Source of the DNA: a bacterium
GTDB taxonomy: Bacteria; Campylobacterota; Campylobacteria; Campylobacterales; Sulfurimonadaceae
Assembly: GCA_018824305.1 (NCBI GenBank)
Contig: JAHJGM010000009.1
Coordinates: 1-64,000, forward strand
Length of the DNA stretch: 64,000 bases
Direction of reading: 5' to 3'
This document shows positions 27,086 to 37,785 of the stretch, piece by piece. The translations under genes and the position numbers were made by a program. The notes under the pieces are model-generated. The model did no database searches. It had not been told where the DNA came from and saw nothing but the letters and a program-made list of their open reading frames with translations. The first letter of the stretch is position 1, and the number at the start of each line of letters is the position of its first letter.

Positions 27086-28488
27086 CAATCCAGATCTTTT
27101 AGCGAACTCATAAGAGCACCTAATTTGTTTGTTACCTCTAAATATTCAAGTTCATTGACTGAGTCTGCAACGATGCCTGCACCCGCTTGAAGAACAATAC
27201 CGGTCGGTTTGAGCATAGCGGTACGGATAGTGATCGCACTGTCCATGTTCCCGTCAAACCCGAAGTATCCAATACTTCCGCTGTAAAATCCGCGTTTTAG
27301 ACCTTCATACTGGGCTATAAGTTCCATTGCTCTTATCTTTGGTGCTCCCGTCATAGTTCCTGCGGTGAATGTCGACATAAACAGATCGAACATATCTTTA
27401 TCTTCACGCAGTGTAGCTACAACATCGGAGACTATATGCATAACGTGAGAGAAACGCTCTATGTGCATCATATCTTCGACTTTGACACTTCCCGTACTGG
27501 CAACCCGTCCGACATCATTGCGTCCCAGATCAATGAGCATAAGATGTTCTGCAAGCTCTTTAGGATCTGCCAAAAGTTCGTTTTCAAGCTCTTTGTCACG
27601 CTGTTTTGTATCGCCGCGTTTTCTTGTTCCAGCAATGGGACGGAGAAGTATCTCTCCATCACGAAGTCTTACCATTACTTCCGGTGAACTGCCTACGATG
27701 TTGAAATTTTCATATTCCATCAAAAACATATAGGGTGAAGGGTTTTTCGTTCGAAGCACGCGGTAAAAACTAAACGGGTCTACTTTGATCTTTCTCGTAA
27801 AACGGTTTGTCATAAGTATTTGAAAGACATCGCCGCTTCTAATCATCTCTTTTGACTGTTCGACCATAGAAAAAAACTTTTCTTTGGAAAAAGCAAAAGA
27901 ACCTTCGTCCTCTCCGCTATTTTTAACCATAGGGATATAGTTATATGAACCTTTTAAAGATGCTTCAAGAAAGGCAAATTTTTCTTTCATCTCGTCAAGT
28001 ACGGAGACCAAGGATATCTTATTGTTTTTATGAGAATATGCGACTACGAGTTTTGGCAGGATAAGATCCAGATCAGGAGTCTCTAACTCATCTTTTAGAT
28101 TTTCCATGGCATGTTTTAACTTTGGTTCAAACACCTTGACCATATCATATCCGATATAGCCGATAAAGCCGTCGACGTAGCCAATATCCAACTCTTTACA
28201 TGTAGACTTGTATATGGCAGTATCGATTTTTTTATAGTACTCTTTTAAAAACTGGAAAGGAGAGATCTCTTTTATCTCTTTTTCGCCCAAAGCATTTGTG
28301 TAGATAGTCACATTATCTTTGTACTGCAGTCTTTCTCTCGCACCGATCATTATGAAGCTGTAATTGCCTTCACTTTGTCCTGCACTTTCAAAGAGGTAGT
28401 TTATTTCGCCGGAAAATATCTCTTTGAGTTTATGATAAACAGCGATCGGCGCAAATTGATCAAGTATAAATTGTGTATGGTGAATCAA
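27085..28488 (-). CDS. trpE: Anthranilate synthase component I
   Basis: The 467-residue chorismate-binding enzyme has IAGTRKRG, LMLIDLGRND, TFTAGTMTGAPK and GYFGFDGNMDSAITIRT, typical of TrpE. PabB is the main alternative but usually lacks the N-terminal layout seen here. It converts chorismate and ammonia/glutamine-derived nitrogen to anthranilate. It starts with TTG at 28488 after AAGG. It is coupled to aroE, both serving aromatic amino acid synthesis. No trpG lies next to it. Confidence 0.88.
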   Translation of the reverse strand: MIHHTQFILDQFAPIAVYHKLKEIFSGEINYLFESAGQSEGNYSFIMIGARERLQYKDNVTIYTNALGEKEIKEISPFQFLKEYYKKIDTAIYKSTCKELDIGYVDGFIGYIGYDMVKVFEPKLKHAMENLKDELETPDLDLILPKLVVAYSHKNNKISLVSVLDEMKEKFAFLEASLKGSYNYIPMVKNSGEDEGSFAFSKEKFFSMVEQSKEMIRSGDVFQILMTNRFTRKIKVDPFSFYRVLRTKNPSPYMFLMEYENFNIVGSSPEVMVRLRDGEILLRPIAGTRKRGDTKQRDKELENELLADPKELAEHLMLIDLGRNDVGRVASTGSVKVEDMMHIERFSHVMHIVSDVVATLREDKDMFDLFMSTFTAGTMTGAPKIRAMELIAQYEGLKRGFYSGSIGYFGFDGNMDSAITIRTAMLKPTGIVLQAGAGIVADSVNELEYLEVTNKLGALMSSLKDLD

Positions 28489-28513
28489 GAAAAAACCTTA
28501 TATAAACTTTTAC

Positions 28514-29245
28514 CTATTTTTTTGTTACAAAAGCACCCGGCTCTACATTTTTACGTATATCTTTTAAAGCGCTTCTTGCAGCTGATTCATTTGCAAACGG
28601 TCCGACTAAAACTTTATTGATCGTTTTGCCGTTACTTTTTACTTTATGATATGCATAATCGTAACCAAGAGTTTTAATAGAACTTAGAAACTTTTTATCC
28701 GGCTCATATTTTGCAAATGAACCGACTTGAATATAGAGCTTTTTACCACTTGTCGTATGAATAGTCTCATGTTTAGCCACAGGCGCTTTTTTAACAACAG
28801 GTTCTTTAACAGCAGGCTCCGGTTTGACATCCGGCTCTACGACTTCACTGTTTGCAGTCGGAGTCAACGGCAGTTTCTCTGCATCCGGTTCAGGATTCGT
28901 ATAGTCTTGTGCCAGACTCTCCTGTTTGAGTTTTTTAGCTATTTTATCAAGGTCCTCATCACCTTTTTTGTCTTCCTTTACAATCTCGACAGGTTCAAAA
29001 AGTGAATTGTTTTGTTGCCCGTCAGCTTGTGGTATCGGTGGTTCCGGAGGCAGATTTGTTTTTGTTGCATCTTGAGCTTGCGGAAGATTTTCTACACTGC
29101 TCGCGCCTGAATTTTTCATAATCATTACTACAACTATTAAAATAATCGTCAATATTGCAACAGCAAGGATAATTTTCCTGCTTGAACCTGCTGCATCATT
29201 GCCTTTATTTAGGATAATGTCGTTTAATTCGTTTCTCTCTTCCAC
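28514..29245 (-). CDS. SPOR-domain membrane protein
   Basis: The 243-residue protein starts at GTG 29245, because AAAAGGAG (29258-29251) lies 5 nt ahead. An ATG at 29281 is upstream of that ribosome site and unlikely. It has a short cytoplasmic N terminus, one membrane helix (about 25-43), a long Pro/Glu/Lys-rich periplasmic linker and a C-terminal SPOR domain (about 164-243, KLYIQVGSFAKYEPDKKF). SPOR domains bind denuded septal peptidoglycan; the layout recalls FtsN or DedD. It lies in the conserved DUF1882-glyA-lysS neighbourhood. Confidence 0.85.
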   Translation of the reverse strand: MEERNELNDIILNKGNDAAGSSRKIILAVAILTIILIVVVMIMKNSGASSVENLPQAQDATKTNLPPEPPIPQADGQQNNSLFEPVEIVKEDKKGDEDLDKIAKKLKQESLAQDYTNPEPDAEKLPLTPTANSEVVEPDVKPEPAVKEPVVKKAPVAKHETIHTTSGKKLYIQVGSFAKYEPDKKFLSSIKTLGYDYAYHKVKSNGKTINKVLVGPFANESAARSALKDIRKNVEPGAFVTKK

Positions 29246-29308
29246 AATAACTCCTTTTAGTATATTCCTTTTAGAAAACAAACTTTGTATGCTTTCTAAA
29301 GAAACATG

Positions 29309-29851
29309 TTACATATGTTTTGACCAAGATGCACCACGCTCTTTGGCATAAAGTTCATATGGCAGCGTTAGTATATTATATTCCGGCGGTAATTCGTCAC
29401 TAGGAAACATTTTCCACTGTTTTGGCTGTTTGGCTGCTAGTTTCATAGAAATCATTTTACCAAGTTGTATAGCCTCTTGTAAAGTTGTATGTCCCTTGTG
29501 TATATAAACATGTATATGCCCTTCAGTCTTTGTTTTAAAAGCTGTAAAGTTTATATACCCCTCTTCACGTAACAACAGTTGAGTCTTATGATAAAATCTC
29601 TCAGGATCGCGGCCATTGTAATCAATGACGATGTTCTCTACGATACCTCTATCATTTACAAGCGAATGGGCAACAGTAATATCGCCCTTTAGATGCTCAT
29701 TGATTACAGACTGAGTCAATGTTTTGTTGATCTTTTCAAATTTATTGAAAAAAGTCCTACCCTTAAAACTTATTTTATCAACGACACTATCGCATTTTTG
29801 CCAGTAGTGTGTTGTTACCATCTTGATAAGTTTTAAATCCATTGCAGTCAT
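29309..29851 (-). CDS. DUF1882 protein
   Basis: The 180-residue protein has no catalytic motif that I recognise. It is of the DUF1882 family, largely confined to Campylobacterota and usually found next to glyA. Features are a central YHKTQLLLREEGYINFTAF segment, HIHVYIHKGHTTLQEA and a C-terminal PEYNILTLPYELYAKERG. No signal peptide or membrane helix is seen, so it is probably cytoplasmic. TAAGGAT 9 nt upstream supports ATG 29851. Function unknown. Confidence 0.75.
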   Translation of the reverse strand: MTAMDLKLIKMVTTHYWQKCDSVVDKISFKGRTFFNKFEKINKTLTQSVINEHLKGDITVAHSLVNDRGIVENIVIDYNGRDPERFYHKTQLLLREEGYINFTAFKTKTEGHIHVYIHKGHTTLQEAIQLGKMISMKLAAKQPKQWKMFPSDELPPEYNILTLPYELYAKERGASWSKHM

Positions 29852-29872
29852 AATCTAGCTATCCTTAATCTC

Positions 29873-31120
29873 TTAGTATGTCGGTTGGTTGTAAATAACA
29901 AAGTTTTGAGCTAACGCTTTGAGCTCTTGTTTTATCTCTGCCTGACGTGTTTCATTGTTGATATCGTCAAGAACATCTGCGATACGGTTTGCAATCAGTT
30001 CAAACTCAGCATCTTTCATTCCACGTGAAGTAAGAGCAGGGCTTCCTATACGTAAACCTGAAGTCACGAACGGACTTCTTGTCTCACCGGGGACAGTATT
30101 TTTATTGACTGTGATACCTGCACGTCCAAGAGCAGCATCTGCATCTTTACCGCTGAAATCTTTGTTGATAAAGCTTACAAGTACCAAGTGATTGTCAGTC
30201 CCGCCGCTTACGACATCGTATCCGCGTTTCATTAAAACATCGGCTAAAATAGAAGCATTTTTCTTAACTTGAACAGCATACTCTTTCCAAGCAGGTGAAA
30301 GATTGTGTTTAAATCCGACAGCTTTTGCAGCGATCACATGTACAAGCGGTCCGCCTTGAAGAGCAGGGAAGATAGCAGAGTTGATCTTTTTAGCGATCTC
30401 TTCATCATTTGTCATGATCATACCCCCGCGTGGTCCTGCAAGAGTCTTATGCGTCGTAGTCGTTACGACATCAGCGTAAGGGAACGGACTTGGATGCTCA
30501 TTCGCAGCTACAAGACCTGCGATGTGTGCGATATCTGCAAAAAGGATAGCTCCCACAGCATCAGCGATCTCACGGAATTTTTTGAAGTCGATCTCACGAG
30601 CGTAAGCAGATGCACCACATACGATGATCTTCGGTTGGACGATCTTAGCGATATCCATAACACGCTCATAGTTGATACGGCCGTCAAGCTCTACACCGTA
30701 AGTAAACGAGTGGTAGTTTTTACCTGAAAAACTTACTTTTGAACCGTGAGTAAGGTGTCCTCCGTGGCTTAGATCCATACCAAGAAGTTTATCGCCTGCT
30801 TGAAGAAGTGCCGCATAAACAGCACCGTTTGCCTGACTTCCGGAGTGTGGCTGTACATTTGCAAAGTTACATCCAAAAAGCTCACATGCTCTGTCGATCG
30901 CAAGTTGTTCAACGCCATCGGCAAATTCACATCCGCCGTAGTAGCGTTTTTGCGGGTAACCCTCTGCATATTTGTTTGTAAAAACACTCCCCATAGCTTC
31001 CATAACTGCAGGAAGCGTGAAGTTCTCACTCGCGATCATCTCTAAGTGGTCAGTTTGACGCTCTAGCTCTTTTTCACATAACTCATATATATCGTTATCA
31101 AACTCTTTTAAAAAACTCAT
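29873..31120 (-). CDS. glyA: Serine hydroxymethyltransferase
   Basis: The 415-residue GlyA is full length, with the PLP lysine in [16 protein letters not shown] and substrate-binding motifs [19 protein letters not shown] and [11 protein letters not shown]. It interconverts serine and glycine with tetrahydrofolate. AAAGGACC precedes the ATG. It follows lysS by 28 bp, an arrangement known from Campylobacter and Helicobacter. Confidence 0.97.
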   Translation of the reverse strand: MSFLKEFDNDIYELCEKELERQTDHLEMIASENFTLPAVMEAMGSVFTNKYAEGYPQKRYYGGCEFADGVEQLAIDRACELFGCNFANVQPHSGSQANGAVYAALLQAGDKLLGMDLSHGGHLTHGSKVSFSGKNYHSFTYGVELDGRINYERVMDIAKIVQPKIIVCGASAYAREIDFKKFREIADAVGAILFADIAHIAGLVAANEHPSPFPYADVVTTTTHKTLAGPRGGMIMTNDEEIAKKINSAIFPALQGGPLVHVIAAKAVGFKHNLSPAWKEYAVQVKKNASILADVLMKRGYDVVSGGTDNHLVLVSFINKDFSGKDADAALGRAGITVNKNTVPGETRSPFVTSGLRIGSPALTSRGMKDAEFELIANRIADVLDDINNETRQAEIKQELKALAQNFVIYNQPTY

Positions 31121-31148
31121 TTTTTAGGTCCTTTTCTTTAATTTAAAT

Positions 31149-32678
31149 TTATTCTTCTTCTTCTTGAGAGTCATCACTCTCTTTTATCTCATTATGGATA
31201 GGTTTCATTGCCGGGAATAATAGCACATCTCTAATTGAATGTTCATTAGTCAAAAGCATTACAAGCCTGTCTATACCGATGCCTTGACCCGCGGTCGGAG
31301 CCATCCCATAACTAAGTGCGTTGACAAAATCCACGTCCATTTCATGTGCTTCATCATCACCCGCATCTTTTGCGCTCATCTGTGCTTCAAAACGGCCAAG
31401 CTGATCGACCGGATCGTTTAACTCACTGAATGCATTTGCTATTTCGCGACCAGCGATAAATAGCTCAAATCTCTCAGTTATCTCAGGATGTTCGTCACTT
31501 CTGCGTGCTAGAGGAGAGATGTCGACAGGATACTCGGTGATAAATGTCGGGTTTATCAATTTTGCTTCGACAAATTCGTCAAAAAGCTCTCCTTGAAGCT
31601 GTCCTAAACTCATAGTACTTTTTGCTTCAAGGTTGTTTGCTCTTAAAAATTCCAATATCTTCTCTTTATCGTTGACGATCTCTTGCGGAACTCCACCGAT
31701 CTCATGCAGTGACGTAATAAGCGGTATCTCTGTAAAATTACCGAAATCTACTTTCAACTCTCCATACGGAAGAACAGTCGGTAGATTTAAGTGGTCAAAA
31801 AGGTATTTGAAATACTCTTTTGTGATCTTGATCAGGTCTTTATATGTCTTATAAGCCCAGTAAAATTCGATCGATGTAAACTCAGGATTATGCGTCGCAT
31901 CCATCCCTTCGTTTCTAAAGTTGCGGTTGATCTCAAATACAGCTTCAAATCCTCCCACGATCAGTCTTTTTAAGTAAAGTTCAGGGGCGATACGAAGATA
32001 TCTGTCGATTCCAAGAGCATTATGATGCGTAACGAACGGTTTTGCATTTGCTCCACCGGCGATAGGGTGCATCATCGGTGTCTCGACCTCTAAAAACCCT
32101 TTGTCCTCAAAAAATCTACGTGTGAGTGAAATGATCTTAGAACGAGTCTGGAAAGTTTTTCTGATCTCACTGTTCATGATAAGGTCAAGATAGCGTTGAC
32201 GGTATCTGATCTCTTTATCCGTAACACCGTGAAATTTTTCAGGCAGCGGAGAGATCGCTTTTGTTAAAAGTTTCAAAGAGTCTACATGTAAAGAGAGCTC
32301 GCCTTGATTTGTGACAAACGGATATCCGCTGACTTCGATGATATCACCGACTTCGATAAGCTTTTTAAACACATCATTATAGTAGCCCTCAGGAAGATTG
32401 TCACGTGATACGTAGATTTGAAGCATGCCGCTTTCATCTTCTATCTTCAAAAAGCTCGCTTTACCCATGATACGGAAAAACTTGATACGTCCACTGAGAG
32501 TGTAGTTGCGGTTTTCATCGCGTTTGTTCTCTAAATGCTCAACATCAGAGTTTACATTTGTATATTTTGAGATTGTCGTGTTTCTGTGTGATTCGTTTGA
32601 GTAAGGATTGTATCCCAATTCTTTTAATTGATTTGCTTTTTCTATACGTTGTTGAATATATTTATTTCTAAATGGCAA
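31149..32678 (-). CDS. lysS: Lysyl-tRNA synthetase, class II
   Basis: The 509-residue enzyme has an N-terminal OB-fold anticodon-binding domain (about 55-150) and a class II core with motif 2 ([15 protein letters not shown]) and motif 3 ([24 protein letters not shown]). The start codon is TTG at 32678, set by AAGGAAAG upstream; no closer ATG exists. It charges tRNA-Lys. The C terminus ends in an acidic Glu-rich tail. It lies between fur and glyA. Confidence 0.96.
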   Translation of the reverse strand: MPFRNKYIQQRIEKANQLKELGYNPYSNESHRNTTISKYTNVNSDVEHLENKRDENRNYTLSGRIKFFRIMGKASFLKIEDESGMLQIYVSRDNLPEGYYNDVFKKLIEVGDIIEVSGYPFVTNQGELSLHVDSLKLLTKAISPLPEKFHGVTDKEIRYRQRYLDLIMNSEIRKTFQTRSKIISLTRRFFEDKGFLEVETPMMHPIAGGANAKPFVTHHNALGIDRYLRIAPELYLKRLIVGGFEAVFEINRNFRNEGMDATHNPEFTSIEFYWAYKTYKDLIKITKEYFKYLFDHLNLPTVLPYGELKVDFGNFTEIPLITSLHEIGGVPQEIVNDKEKILEFLRANNLEAKSTMSLGQLQGELFDEFVEAKLINPTFITEYPVDISPLARRSDEHPEITERFELFIAGREIANAFSELNDPVDQLGRFEAQMSAKDAGDDEAHEMDVDFVNALSYGMAPTAGQGIGIDRLVMLLTNEHSIRDVLLFPAMKPIHNEIKESDDSQEEEE

Positions 32679-32699
32679 TTATCTTTCCTTCTAAAGTTA

Positions 32700-33167
32700 T
32701 TATTGGCAGTTTTTGCAGATACCGTATATTTGCATCGAATGGTCTGTCATCTTAAAACCAAGCTCTTTTGAGATGGCTTGTTGTCTTTTTTCTATCTCTT
32801 CGTCTACAAACTCTGCGATGTGTCCGCACTTTGTACATATCATATGGTCATGGTGCTCTTTTGCACCAAGCTCATATTTTTTGCCTTGTGAGCCGAATGA
32901 CAAAGATGTGACGATATCAGACTCCTCTAAAAGAGTGAGAGTACGGTAGATTGTCGCTATCCCGGTGTTTAACTGAGGAAACTTCTCTTGAATAAGGTTA
33001 TAAAGAGATTCAGGAGAAAGGTGCTCATCAGAGTTATAAAGTGTCTCTAAGATCACTTCACGCTGGATAGTGAATTTTAGATGATTTTTTTTGAGTAGAT
33101 TTTTAAAATCGTTAAGTAATTTTTCGTACTCTACCGTTCTTTCACTAAAATCTGTTGTCGTGTTCAT
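32700..33167 (-). CDS. fur: Ferric uptake regulator Fur
   Basis: The 155-residue repressor has an N-terminal winged helix (about 15-95, [20 protein letters not shown]). The dimerisation domain has the His-rich metal site [12 protein letters not shown] and a structural zinc CxxC repeated as CKNC at the C terminus. It represses iron uptake genes when Fe2+ is bound. Upstream of lysS, as in Campylobacter jejuni. PerR is the alternative but the sequence and location favor Fur. Confidence 0.92.
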   Translation of the reverse strand: MNTTTDFSERTVEYEKLLNDFKNLLKKNHLKFTIQREVILETLYNSDEHLSPESLYNLIQEKFPQLNTGIATIYRTLTLLEESDIVTSLSFGSQGKKYELGAKEHHDHMICTKCGHIAEFVDEEIEKRQQAISKELGFKMTDHSMQIYGICKNCQ

Positions 33168-33171
33168 ACTC

Positions 33172-33864
33172 TTAGTTGACCTTCTTTTTTATATCTTCAG
33201 GTAAAGCATCTTTTATCTTGTTCTTTATATCATCACTCATATTCTGTTCATTTTTTTGAATCTGCTGGGACACTTCGTCCAAAACTCTCTCTTTATTCTC
33301 CGCTATTGCAGTTTCGATCTGGTTTTGCATCTCCGCTTGTTTTTTTGTTACGGTCTCGTTGATATCTTTTGATATTTGAGTGGTGTCAAGTTTCATGATA
33401 AAACCGCCGGTTTCGACTAAAACAGGAAATAAAATACTTGTCTTCATCGTGTCTTGCATATTTGATCTGATGATCTTAATATTATAAATTGCATAAGCGA
33501 CGACTGCGACGATAAGAAAAAATTTACCTGCACCGACTACAAAGCCCATTATTTTGTCAACAGGTCCCAAGCCGCTTATTTTGCTTAGTTTTTTGAATGT
33601 ATATCCGATAGCGATCATCGCTAGCCAAAAAACAGCCAAAGTCACAAGAAATCCCGTAAAGTTTATGGCAGTTTGATTCTGGATATGCAGCAGGGCGTCA
33701 CTGATCATTTGACCGACACTGTTTCCCACGCGTGATGCCACAAAAACACCGCCGATAATACCGATAAGACCAAAAAGCTCTTTAAAAAATCCGTTGAGGA
33801 TACCTTTTAAACCAAGGAGCAGGATTATCGCTCCGACTACAATGTCAAAATAACTAATTTCCAT
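33172..33864 (-). CDS. CvpA-family membrane protein with coiled-coil tail
   Basis: The 230-residue protein has four hydrophobic helices in its first 150 residues, beginning [22 protein letters not shown] as in CvpA (colicin V production protein). A charged helical tail of about 75 residues rich in Glu, Lys, Asn and Gln follows. I list ATG 33864; ATG 33873 is also possible. It overlaps the cyclase gene upstream by 11 bp and lies 4 bp before fur. CvpA function is unsettled. The long tail is an addition to the core family. Confidence 0.82.
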   Translation of the reverse strand: MEISYFDIVVGAIILLLGLKGILNGFFKELFGLIGIIGGVFVASRVGNSVGQMISDALLHIQNQTAINFTGFLVTLAVFWLAMIAIGYTFKKLSKISGLGPVDKIMGFVVGAGKFFLIVAVVAYAIYNIKIIRSNMQDTMKTSILFPVLVETGGFIMKLDTTQISKDINETVTKKQAEMQNQIETAIAENKERVLDEVSQQIQKNEQNMSDDIKNKIKDALPEDIKKKVN

Positions 33865-34780
33865 CTGTATCATCCATTATTGCTTTATTTTTTCCACTCT
33901 GTTTTGCTGTATACAGAGCCTTGTCGGCCCTTGCAACAAAAGTGTCGGGAGTGTCGCCATCAACTAACGTCGTTGCACCCAGACTTACCGTTACGTTTAT
34001 GTTGAGCTCTTTATAGATAAGCTTGTTCGTTCGCATCAAAGAAACGATTCTGTTTGCGACTTTGAGACACTCGTCTTTTTTGATCCTGTTTAAAACTACA
34101 ATAAACTCTTCGCCGCCGTATCTATATACTTTGTCGCCGTCTCGGAGTGTTTTTCTGAGGATATTTGCCAAAAATATCAAGACCTTGTCTCCGACGACAT
34201 GTCCGTATGTATCGTTGATAACTTTAAAGTCATCTATATCGATCATAAACAGATGAATATCTTTTGTAAAATTCAGATGTTTGCAGATAGCTGCAAGATG
34301 TTCGGACAGCACTTTGCGATTGTATACTTTTGTCAAATGGTCAAGCTGGGAGGTCTTTTCCAGTTTTTCGACTTTGTGTGTCAGATCCGCGATCATGCTG
34401 TTGGCTTTATGTACTTCATCAAGCATATGGTTTTGAATGACATTGAATTTGTCTGTTATCTCATTTATGTCTATCAGAGGATTTTTACATTCAATGATGG
34501 TCTGTTTTTGTTTGGATGCAAGCTCTTCGAATTTTTTATTTGTGTTGTCATACTGGATGATACTCTCTTGCGCGAGATCTTTAAAAGCGTCATCAAGGGT
34601 TTTTTTTAAGTTTTCTAGAGAGTTGGGAAGTTCAAAATCCAAACTGGAGATATTGTCTATCATCGTTCTCATTAAATCAAGAAGATTGTCTTGAGACAGA
34701 GCGCCTTCATGGCTGTCGATCTTGACATTGATGCCATTATATAGCTCTTCTAATATTTTTTTTGCATTAGATTTTTCCAT
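33854..34780 (-). CDS. Cytoplasmic diguanylate cyclase
   Basis: The 308-residue protein has no membrane helix. Its N-terminal part of about 140 residues is helical and probably coiled. The GGDEF domain has the motif YRYGGEEFIVVL and an inhibitory-site RxxD (RDGD) five residues ahead. It should make c-di-GMP. The N-terminal helical sensor resembles no domain I can name. It is first gene of the cvpA-fur-lysS-glyA string, so iron regulation and translation genes may share its promoter. Confidence 0.88.
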   Translation of the reverse strand: MEKSNAKKILEELYNGINVKIDSHEGALSQDNLLDLMRTMIDNISSLDFELPNSLENLKKTLDDAFKDLAQESIIQYDNTNKKFEELASKQKQTIIECKNPLIDINEITDKFNVIQNHMLDEVHKANSMIADLTHKVEKLEKTSQLDHLTKVYNRKVLSEHLAAICKHLNFTKDIHLFMIDIDDFKVINDTYGHVVGDKVLIFLANILRKTLRDGDKVYRYGGEEFIVVLNRIKKDECLKVANRIVSLMRTNKLIYKELNINVTVSLGATTLVDGDTPDTFVARADKALYTAKQSGKNKAIMDDTDGN

Positions 34781-34812
34781 CTCGTTTAACTTTCATGATT
34801 AATAGGTGCGAT

Positions 34813-34818
34813 ATTATA
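34813..34818 (-). promoter_or_regulatory. -10 element ahead of the cyclase-cvpA-fur string
   Basis: Minus-strand TATAAT (34818-34813) lies 32 bp before the ATG at 34780; no -35 hexamer is apparent. The opposite side of the same spacer has TATAAC (34933-34938) and TATTAT (34941-34946) as weaker candidates for the DAHP synthase gene. Confidence 0.4.
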
Positions 34819-34975
34819 CATTTTTTAAGCATAAAAATATCTTTTAGAAGATTTCTAAGTGCAATAATTTTTAGGTATAAATATGATATCAGAGCTATTT
34901 TAGGAATAATTTAGTAGAATCACGAAATTTGTTATAACAGTATTATAAAAGTATATTCTAAATAAGGTTTATAAA

Positions 34976-36325
34976 ATGAGTAATTGGAACCCATCAAGCT
35001 GGAGAGAAAAACCGGTCTTACAACAACCTGCATATCCGGACCAAGAACATTTAAATCGTGTATTAAGCGAACTTAAGAGATATCCGCCGCTTGTTTTTGC
35101 AGGAGAAGCACGTTCATTAAAAGCACAACTAGCAGAAGTTGCAAACGGCCGTGCATTTTTGCTTCAAGGCGGGGACTGTGCGGAGAGTTTCTCAGAGTTT
35201 CATGCACAAAACATCAGAGATACTTTTAAAGTCATACTTCAGATGTCTGTGGTTATGACCTATGCAGGCGGATTGCCTGTGGTTAAAGTCGGACGTTTAG
35301 GCGGGCAATTCGCAAAACCTCGTTCAAGCGATACAGAGACGATAGACGGCATTACACTAGACTCTTATAGAGGTGACATTATCAACGGTGTTGATTTTAC
35401 TGCTGCTGCTCGTATTCCAGATCCTGAGAGAATGATAAAAGCATATAATCAGTCAGCAGCGACATTGAACCTGCTTCGTGCATTTGCATCGGGCGGATTA
35501 GCTGATCTTCATCAGGTCCATAAATGGACGCTAGGTTTTGCACAACAAAATGAAATAAGTAAAAAGTATGAGGAATTGGCAGAAGATATCGGTACCTCTT
35601 TAAAATTCATGGAAGCATGTGGGATCACATCTGCTACATACAGAACTTTAAGAGAGACAGATTTTTATACATCTCACGAAGCACTGCTGCTTCCGTATGA
35701 AGAAGCGTTTACAAGACAAGACTCTCTTACGGGTGATTGGTATGATACATCTGCACATATGCTTTGGATAGGTGACAGAACACGTCAGCTTGACGGTGCT
35801 CATATAGAGTATATGAAAGGGATTAAAAATCCTATCGGTGTAAAAGCAGGGCCGTCAATGGACCCTGATGATCTTGTAAGACTTGTCAATGCATTAAACC
35901 CTGAAAATGAAGCTGGACGCCTAAACATCATTGTTAGAATGGGTGCAGATAAAGTGGGTGACGGTATGCCAAAACTGATTCGTGCAATCGAGCGTGAGGG
36001 TATGAAAGTGGTTTGGAGCTGTGATCCGATGCACGGCAACACCATTAAATCATCCAATAACTTTAAAACTCGTCCTGTTGATTCGATCCTGACAGAGATG
36101 AAACAGTTTTTTCAAGTTCATAAAGCTGAAGGTACTTTTGCCGGCGGCGTACATTTGGAGATGACAGGTAAAAATGTCACCGAATGTATAGGCGGTTCTT
36201 TTGTTGTGACTGAAGAGGACTTAAGTTCTCGTTATCATACACACTGTGACCCTCGTTTAAATGCAGATCAAGCTCTTGAACTTGCATTTTTAATCGCAGA
36301 TACGCTCAAAGAAGCACAAAAATAG
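34976..36325 (+). CDS. Class II 3-deoxy-7-phosphoheptulonate (DAHP) synthase
   Basis: The 449-residue enzyme is of the plant-like class II DAHP synthase family: [17 protein letters not shown] at the N terminus, [26 protein letters not shown], and the C-terminal [18 protein letters not shown] and [16 protein letters not shown]. It condenses phosphoenolpyruvate and erythrose 4-phosphate, the first step toward aromatic amino acids. Class II is usual for Campylobacterota. It is monocistronic, with pilT convergent. Confidence 0.95.
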   Translation: MSNWNPSSWREKPVLQQPAYPDQEHLNRVLSELKRYPPLVFAGEARSLKAQLAEVANGRAFLLQGGDCAESFSEFHAQNIRDTFKVILQMSVVMTYAGGLPVVKVGRLGGQFAKPRSSDTETIDGITLDSYRGDIINGVDFTAAARIPDPERMIKAYNQSAATLNLLRAFASGGLADLHQVHKWTLGFAQQNEISKKYEELAEDIGTSLKFMEACGITSATYRTLRETDFYTSHEALLLPYEEAFTRQDSLTGDWYDTSAHMLWIGDRTRQLDGAHIEYMKGIKNPIGVKAGPSMDPDDLVRLVNALNPENEAGRLNIIVRMGADKVGDGMPKLIRAIEREGMKVVWSCDPMHGNTIKSSNNFKTRPVDSILTEMKQFFQVHKAEGTFAGGVHLEMTGKNVTECIGGSFVVTEEDLSSRYHTHCDPRLNADQALELAFLIADTLKEAQK

Positions 36326-36329
36326 ATGA

Positions 36330-36347
36330 AAGGAGCAAAAGCTCCTT
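36330..36347. terminator. Bidirectional hairpin between DAHP synthase and pilT
   Basis: AAGGAGC (36330-36336), AAAA loop, GCTCCTT (36341-36347) gives a 7-bp stem between convergent genes. The T-run is poor on the plus side (GATCTAG). On the minus side TCATCTATTTTTG follows. It probably limits read-through in both directions. Confidence 0.5.
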
Positions 36348-36360
36348 GATCTAGTATAGT

Positions 36361-37440
36361 TTACAACCCTTCAATCATATTTATCAGCTCTTCAGGACGA
36401 TTTGAATAAGCGATAGCATTCTCTTTTGAAATAATTTTCTTCTTTAAAAACTCGATGATCTCTTGAGTCTGTGTACTCATACTTGTGGCTTGTTGGTTGA
36501 GCTGCATTTGAGAGTAGAGTTGATGGACTTTATCTTCGCGAATAAGGTTTGCGATCGCAGGGTTTGTGATCAAAAGTTCTTGAGCTGCGATACGTCCGCC
36601 GCCGATACGAGGGATAAGCGCTTGGGAAATGACGGCTATAAGAGAGGTTGAGAGCTGCGCTCTGACTTGTGGCTGTTCATCTCCTCCAAATACATCGATG
36701 ATACGGTTAATAGTCTGCGGTGCAGAGTTTGTGTGGAGTGTTCCAAAAACAAGGTGTCCCGTTTCTGCAGCGGTAAGCGCCGCACTTATAGTCTCTTTGT
36801 CACGCATCTCCCCGATCAGGATGATATCGGGATCCTGACGTAAAGCATACTTTAATGCGGTACTGAATGCATCCGTATCCGTTCCGACATTTCTTTGAGA
36901 GAAGAGACATTTTTTATTTTTATGGACGAACTCGACCGGGTCTTCGACAGTGATGATGTGTTTTTTCTCCGTCTCATTGATCTCATTAAGCATAGCCGCA
37001 AGTGTCGTCGATTTACCGCTACCTGTAGGCCCTGTGACCAAGATAAGCCCTTTTTCACGCTTGACTAGCTCTTTGAATATCTTTTTGGCATTTAGCTGAT
37101 CTAAAGAGGGTATATCTGTAGGAATGATACGAAACGCACAGGCTATATCACCCATCGTCTTATAGTAGTTACAACGAAAACGCCCGACATCGGGGATCAT
37201 GATCGCAAAATCGAGTTCGTTGTGTTCTTCAAAATCTTTTTTCTGTTTTTCGGCGAGTAGTGCGTAAGACATATCAGTGATCATATCACCGTCTAAGATA
37301 GGCAGATTTAATGCTACAAGTCTACCGTCTCTGCGTATTTGGGGTTCTGAATTGGCAACGAGGTGTAGATCGGAAGCCTTGTAGGCAACAACACTTTTTA
37401 AAAGTTTTTTTATGTCTAGTTTTTGAACTTCTTGACTCAT
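36361..37440 (-). CDS. pilT: PilT-like retraction ATPase
   Basis: The 359-residue hexameric ATPase of type IV pili has Walker A GPTGSGKSTTLA, an Asp box DPVEFVH, Walker B with LIGEMRD, a His box (TGHLVFGTLHTNSA) and the PilT-type AIRxLIRE-like segment IANLIREDKVHQL. It disassembles pilin for twitching or DNA uptake. Its ATG overlaps the preceding ArsC-like gene by 4 bp. No other pilus gene lies in the window. Confidence 0.93.
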   Translation of the reverse strand: MSQEVQKLDIKKLLKSVVAYKASDLHLVANSEPQIRRDGRLVALNLPILDGDMITDMSYALLAEKQKKDFEEHNELDFAIMIPDVGRFRCNYYKTMGDIACAFRIIPTDIPSLDQLNAKKIFKELVKREKGLILVTGPTGSGKSTTLAAMLNEINETEKKHIITVEDPVEFVHKNKKCLFSQRNVGTDTDAFSTALKYALRQDPDIILIGEMRDKETISAALTAAETGHLVFGTLHTNSAPQTINRIIDVFGGDEQPQVRAQLSTSLIAVISQALIPRIGGGRIAAQELLITNPAIANLIREDKVHQLYSQMQLNQQATSMSTQTQEIIEFLKKKIISKENAIAYSNRPEELINMIEGL

Positions 37441-37778
37441 AGAAACTCCATTTCGTATAACTCTTTATCGTATCCGATTATTATACCATTGTCATATTGT
37501 ATTACAGGTCTTTTTATAAGCAGATTTTCTTTGCAAAGCCAATCTGCTTTTTTGCTATCGTCTAAGTTTAGCTCTTTTAAGTTTAATTTTCTATATGTGG
37601 TGCCTTTGGTATTAAAAAGCTTATTGATGTCTGAGCGTTGCAGCCACTTTTTTATCTCATCACAGTCTACACCATCTGTTTTAAAATCTCTAAAACTATA
37701 TTCGATACTGTTTTCTTTTAGAAAACTGATGGCTTTTTTGACGCTGTCACAATTTTTTATACCGTTTACGACAACCAT
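37437..37778 (-). CDS. ArsC/Spx/YffB-family thioredoxin-fold protein
   Basis: The 113-residue protein opens MVVVNGIKNCDSVKKAISFL, the usual N terminus of the YffB branch, with a single Cys (GIKNCDS) and a later LLIKRPVI segment. I chose ATG 37778 since family members start just before the first beta strand; the earlier Met at 37808 lies within gatC. Arsenate reduction is unlikely to be its job on sequence alone; a glutathione- or thiol-dependent role is generic inference. It is coupled to pilT and gatC. Confidence 0.8.
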   Translation of the reverse strand: MVVVNGIKNCDSVKKAISFLKENSIEYSFRDFKTDGVDCDEIKKWLQRSDINKLFNTKGTTYRKLNLKELNLDDSKKADWLCKENLLIKRPVIQYDNGIIIGYDKELYEMEFL

Positions 37779-37785
37779 ATCGAAC

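Noticed and set aside
29285-29305. AAACAT/ATGTTT inverted repeat near the DUF1882 stop
   Set aside because: Short six-base arms overlapping a coding end; expected often in AT-rich DNA.
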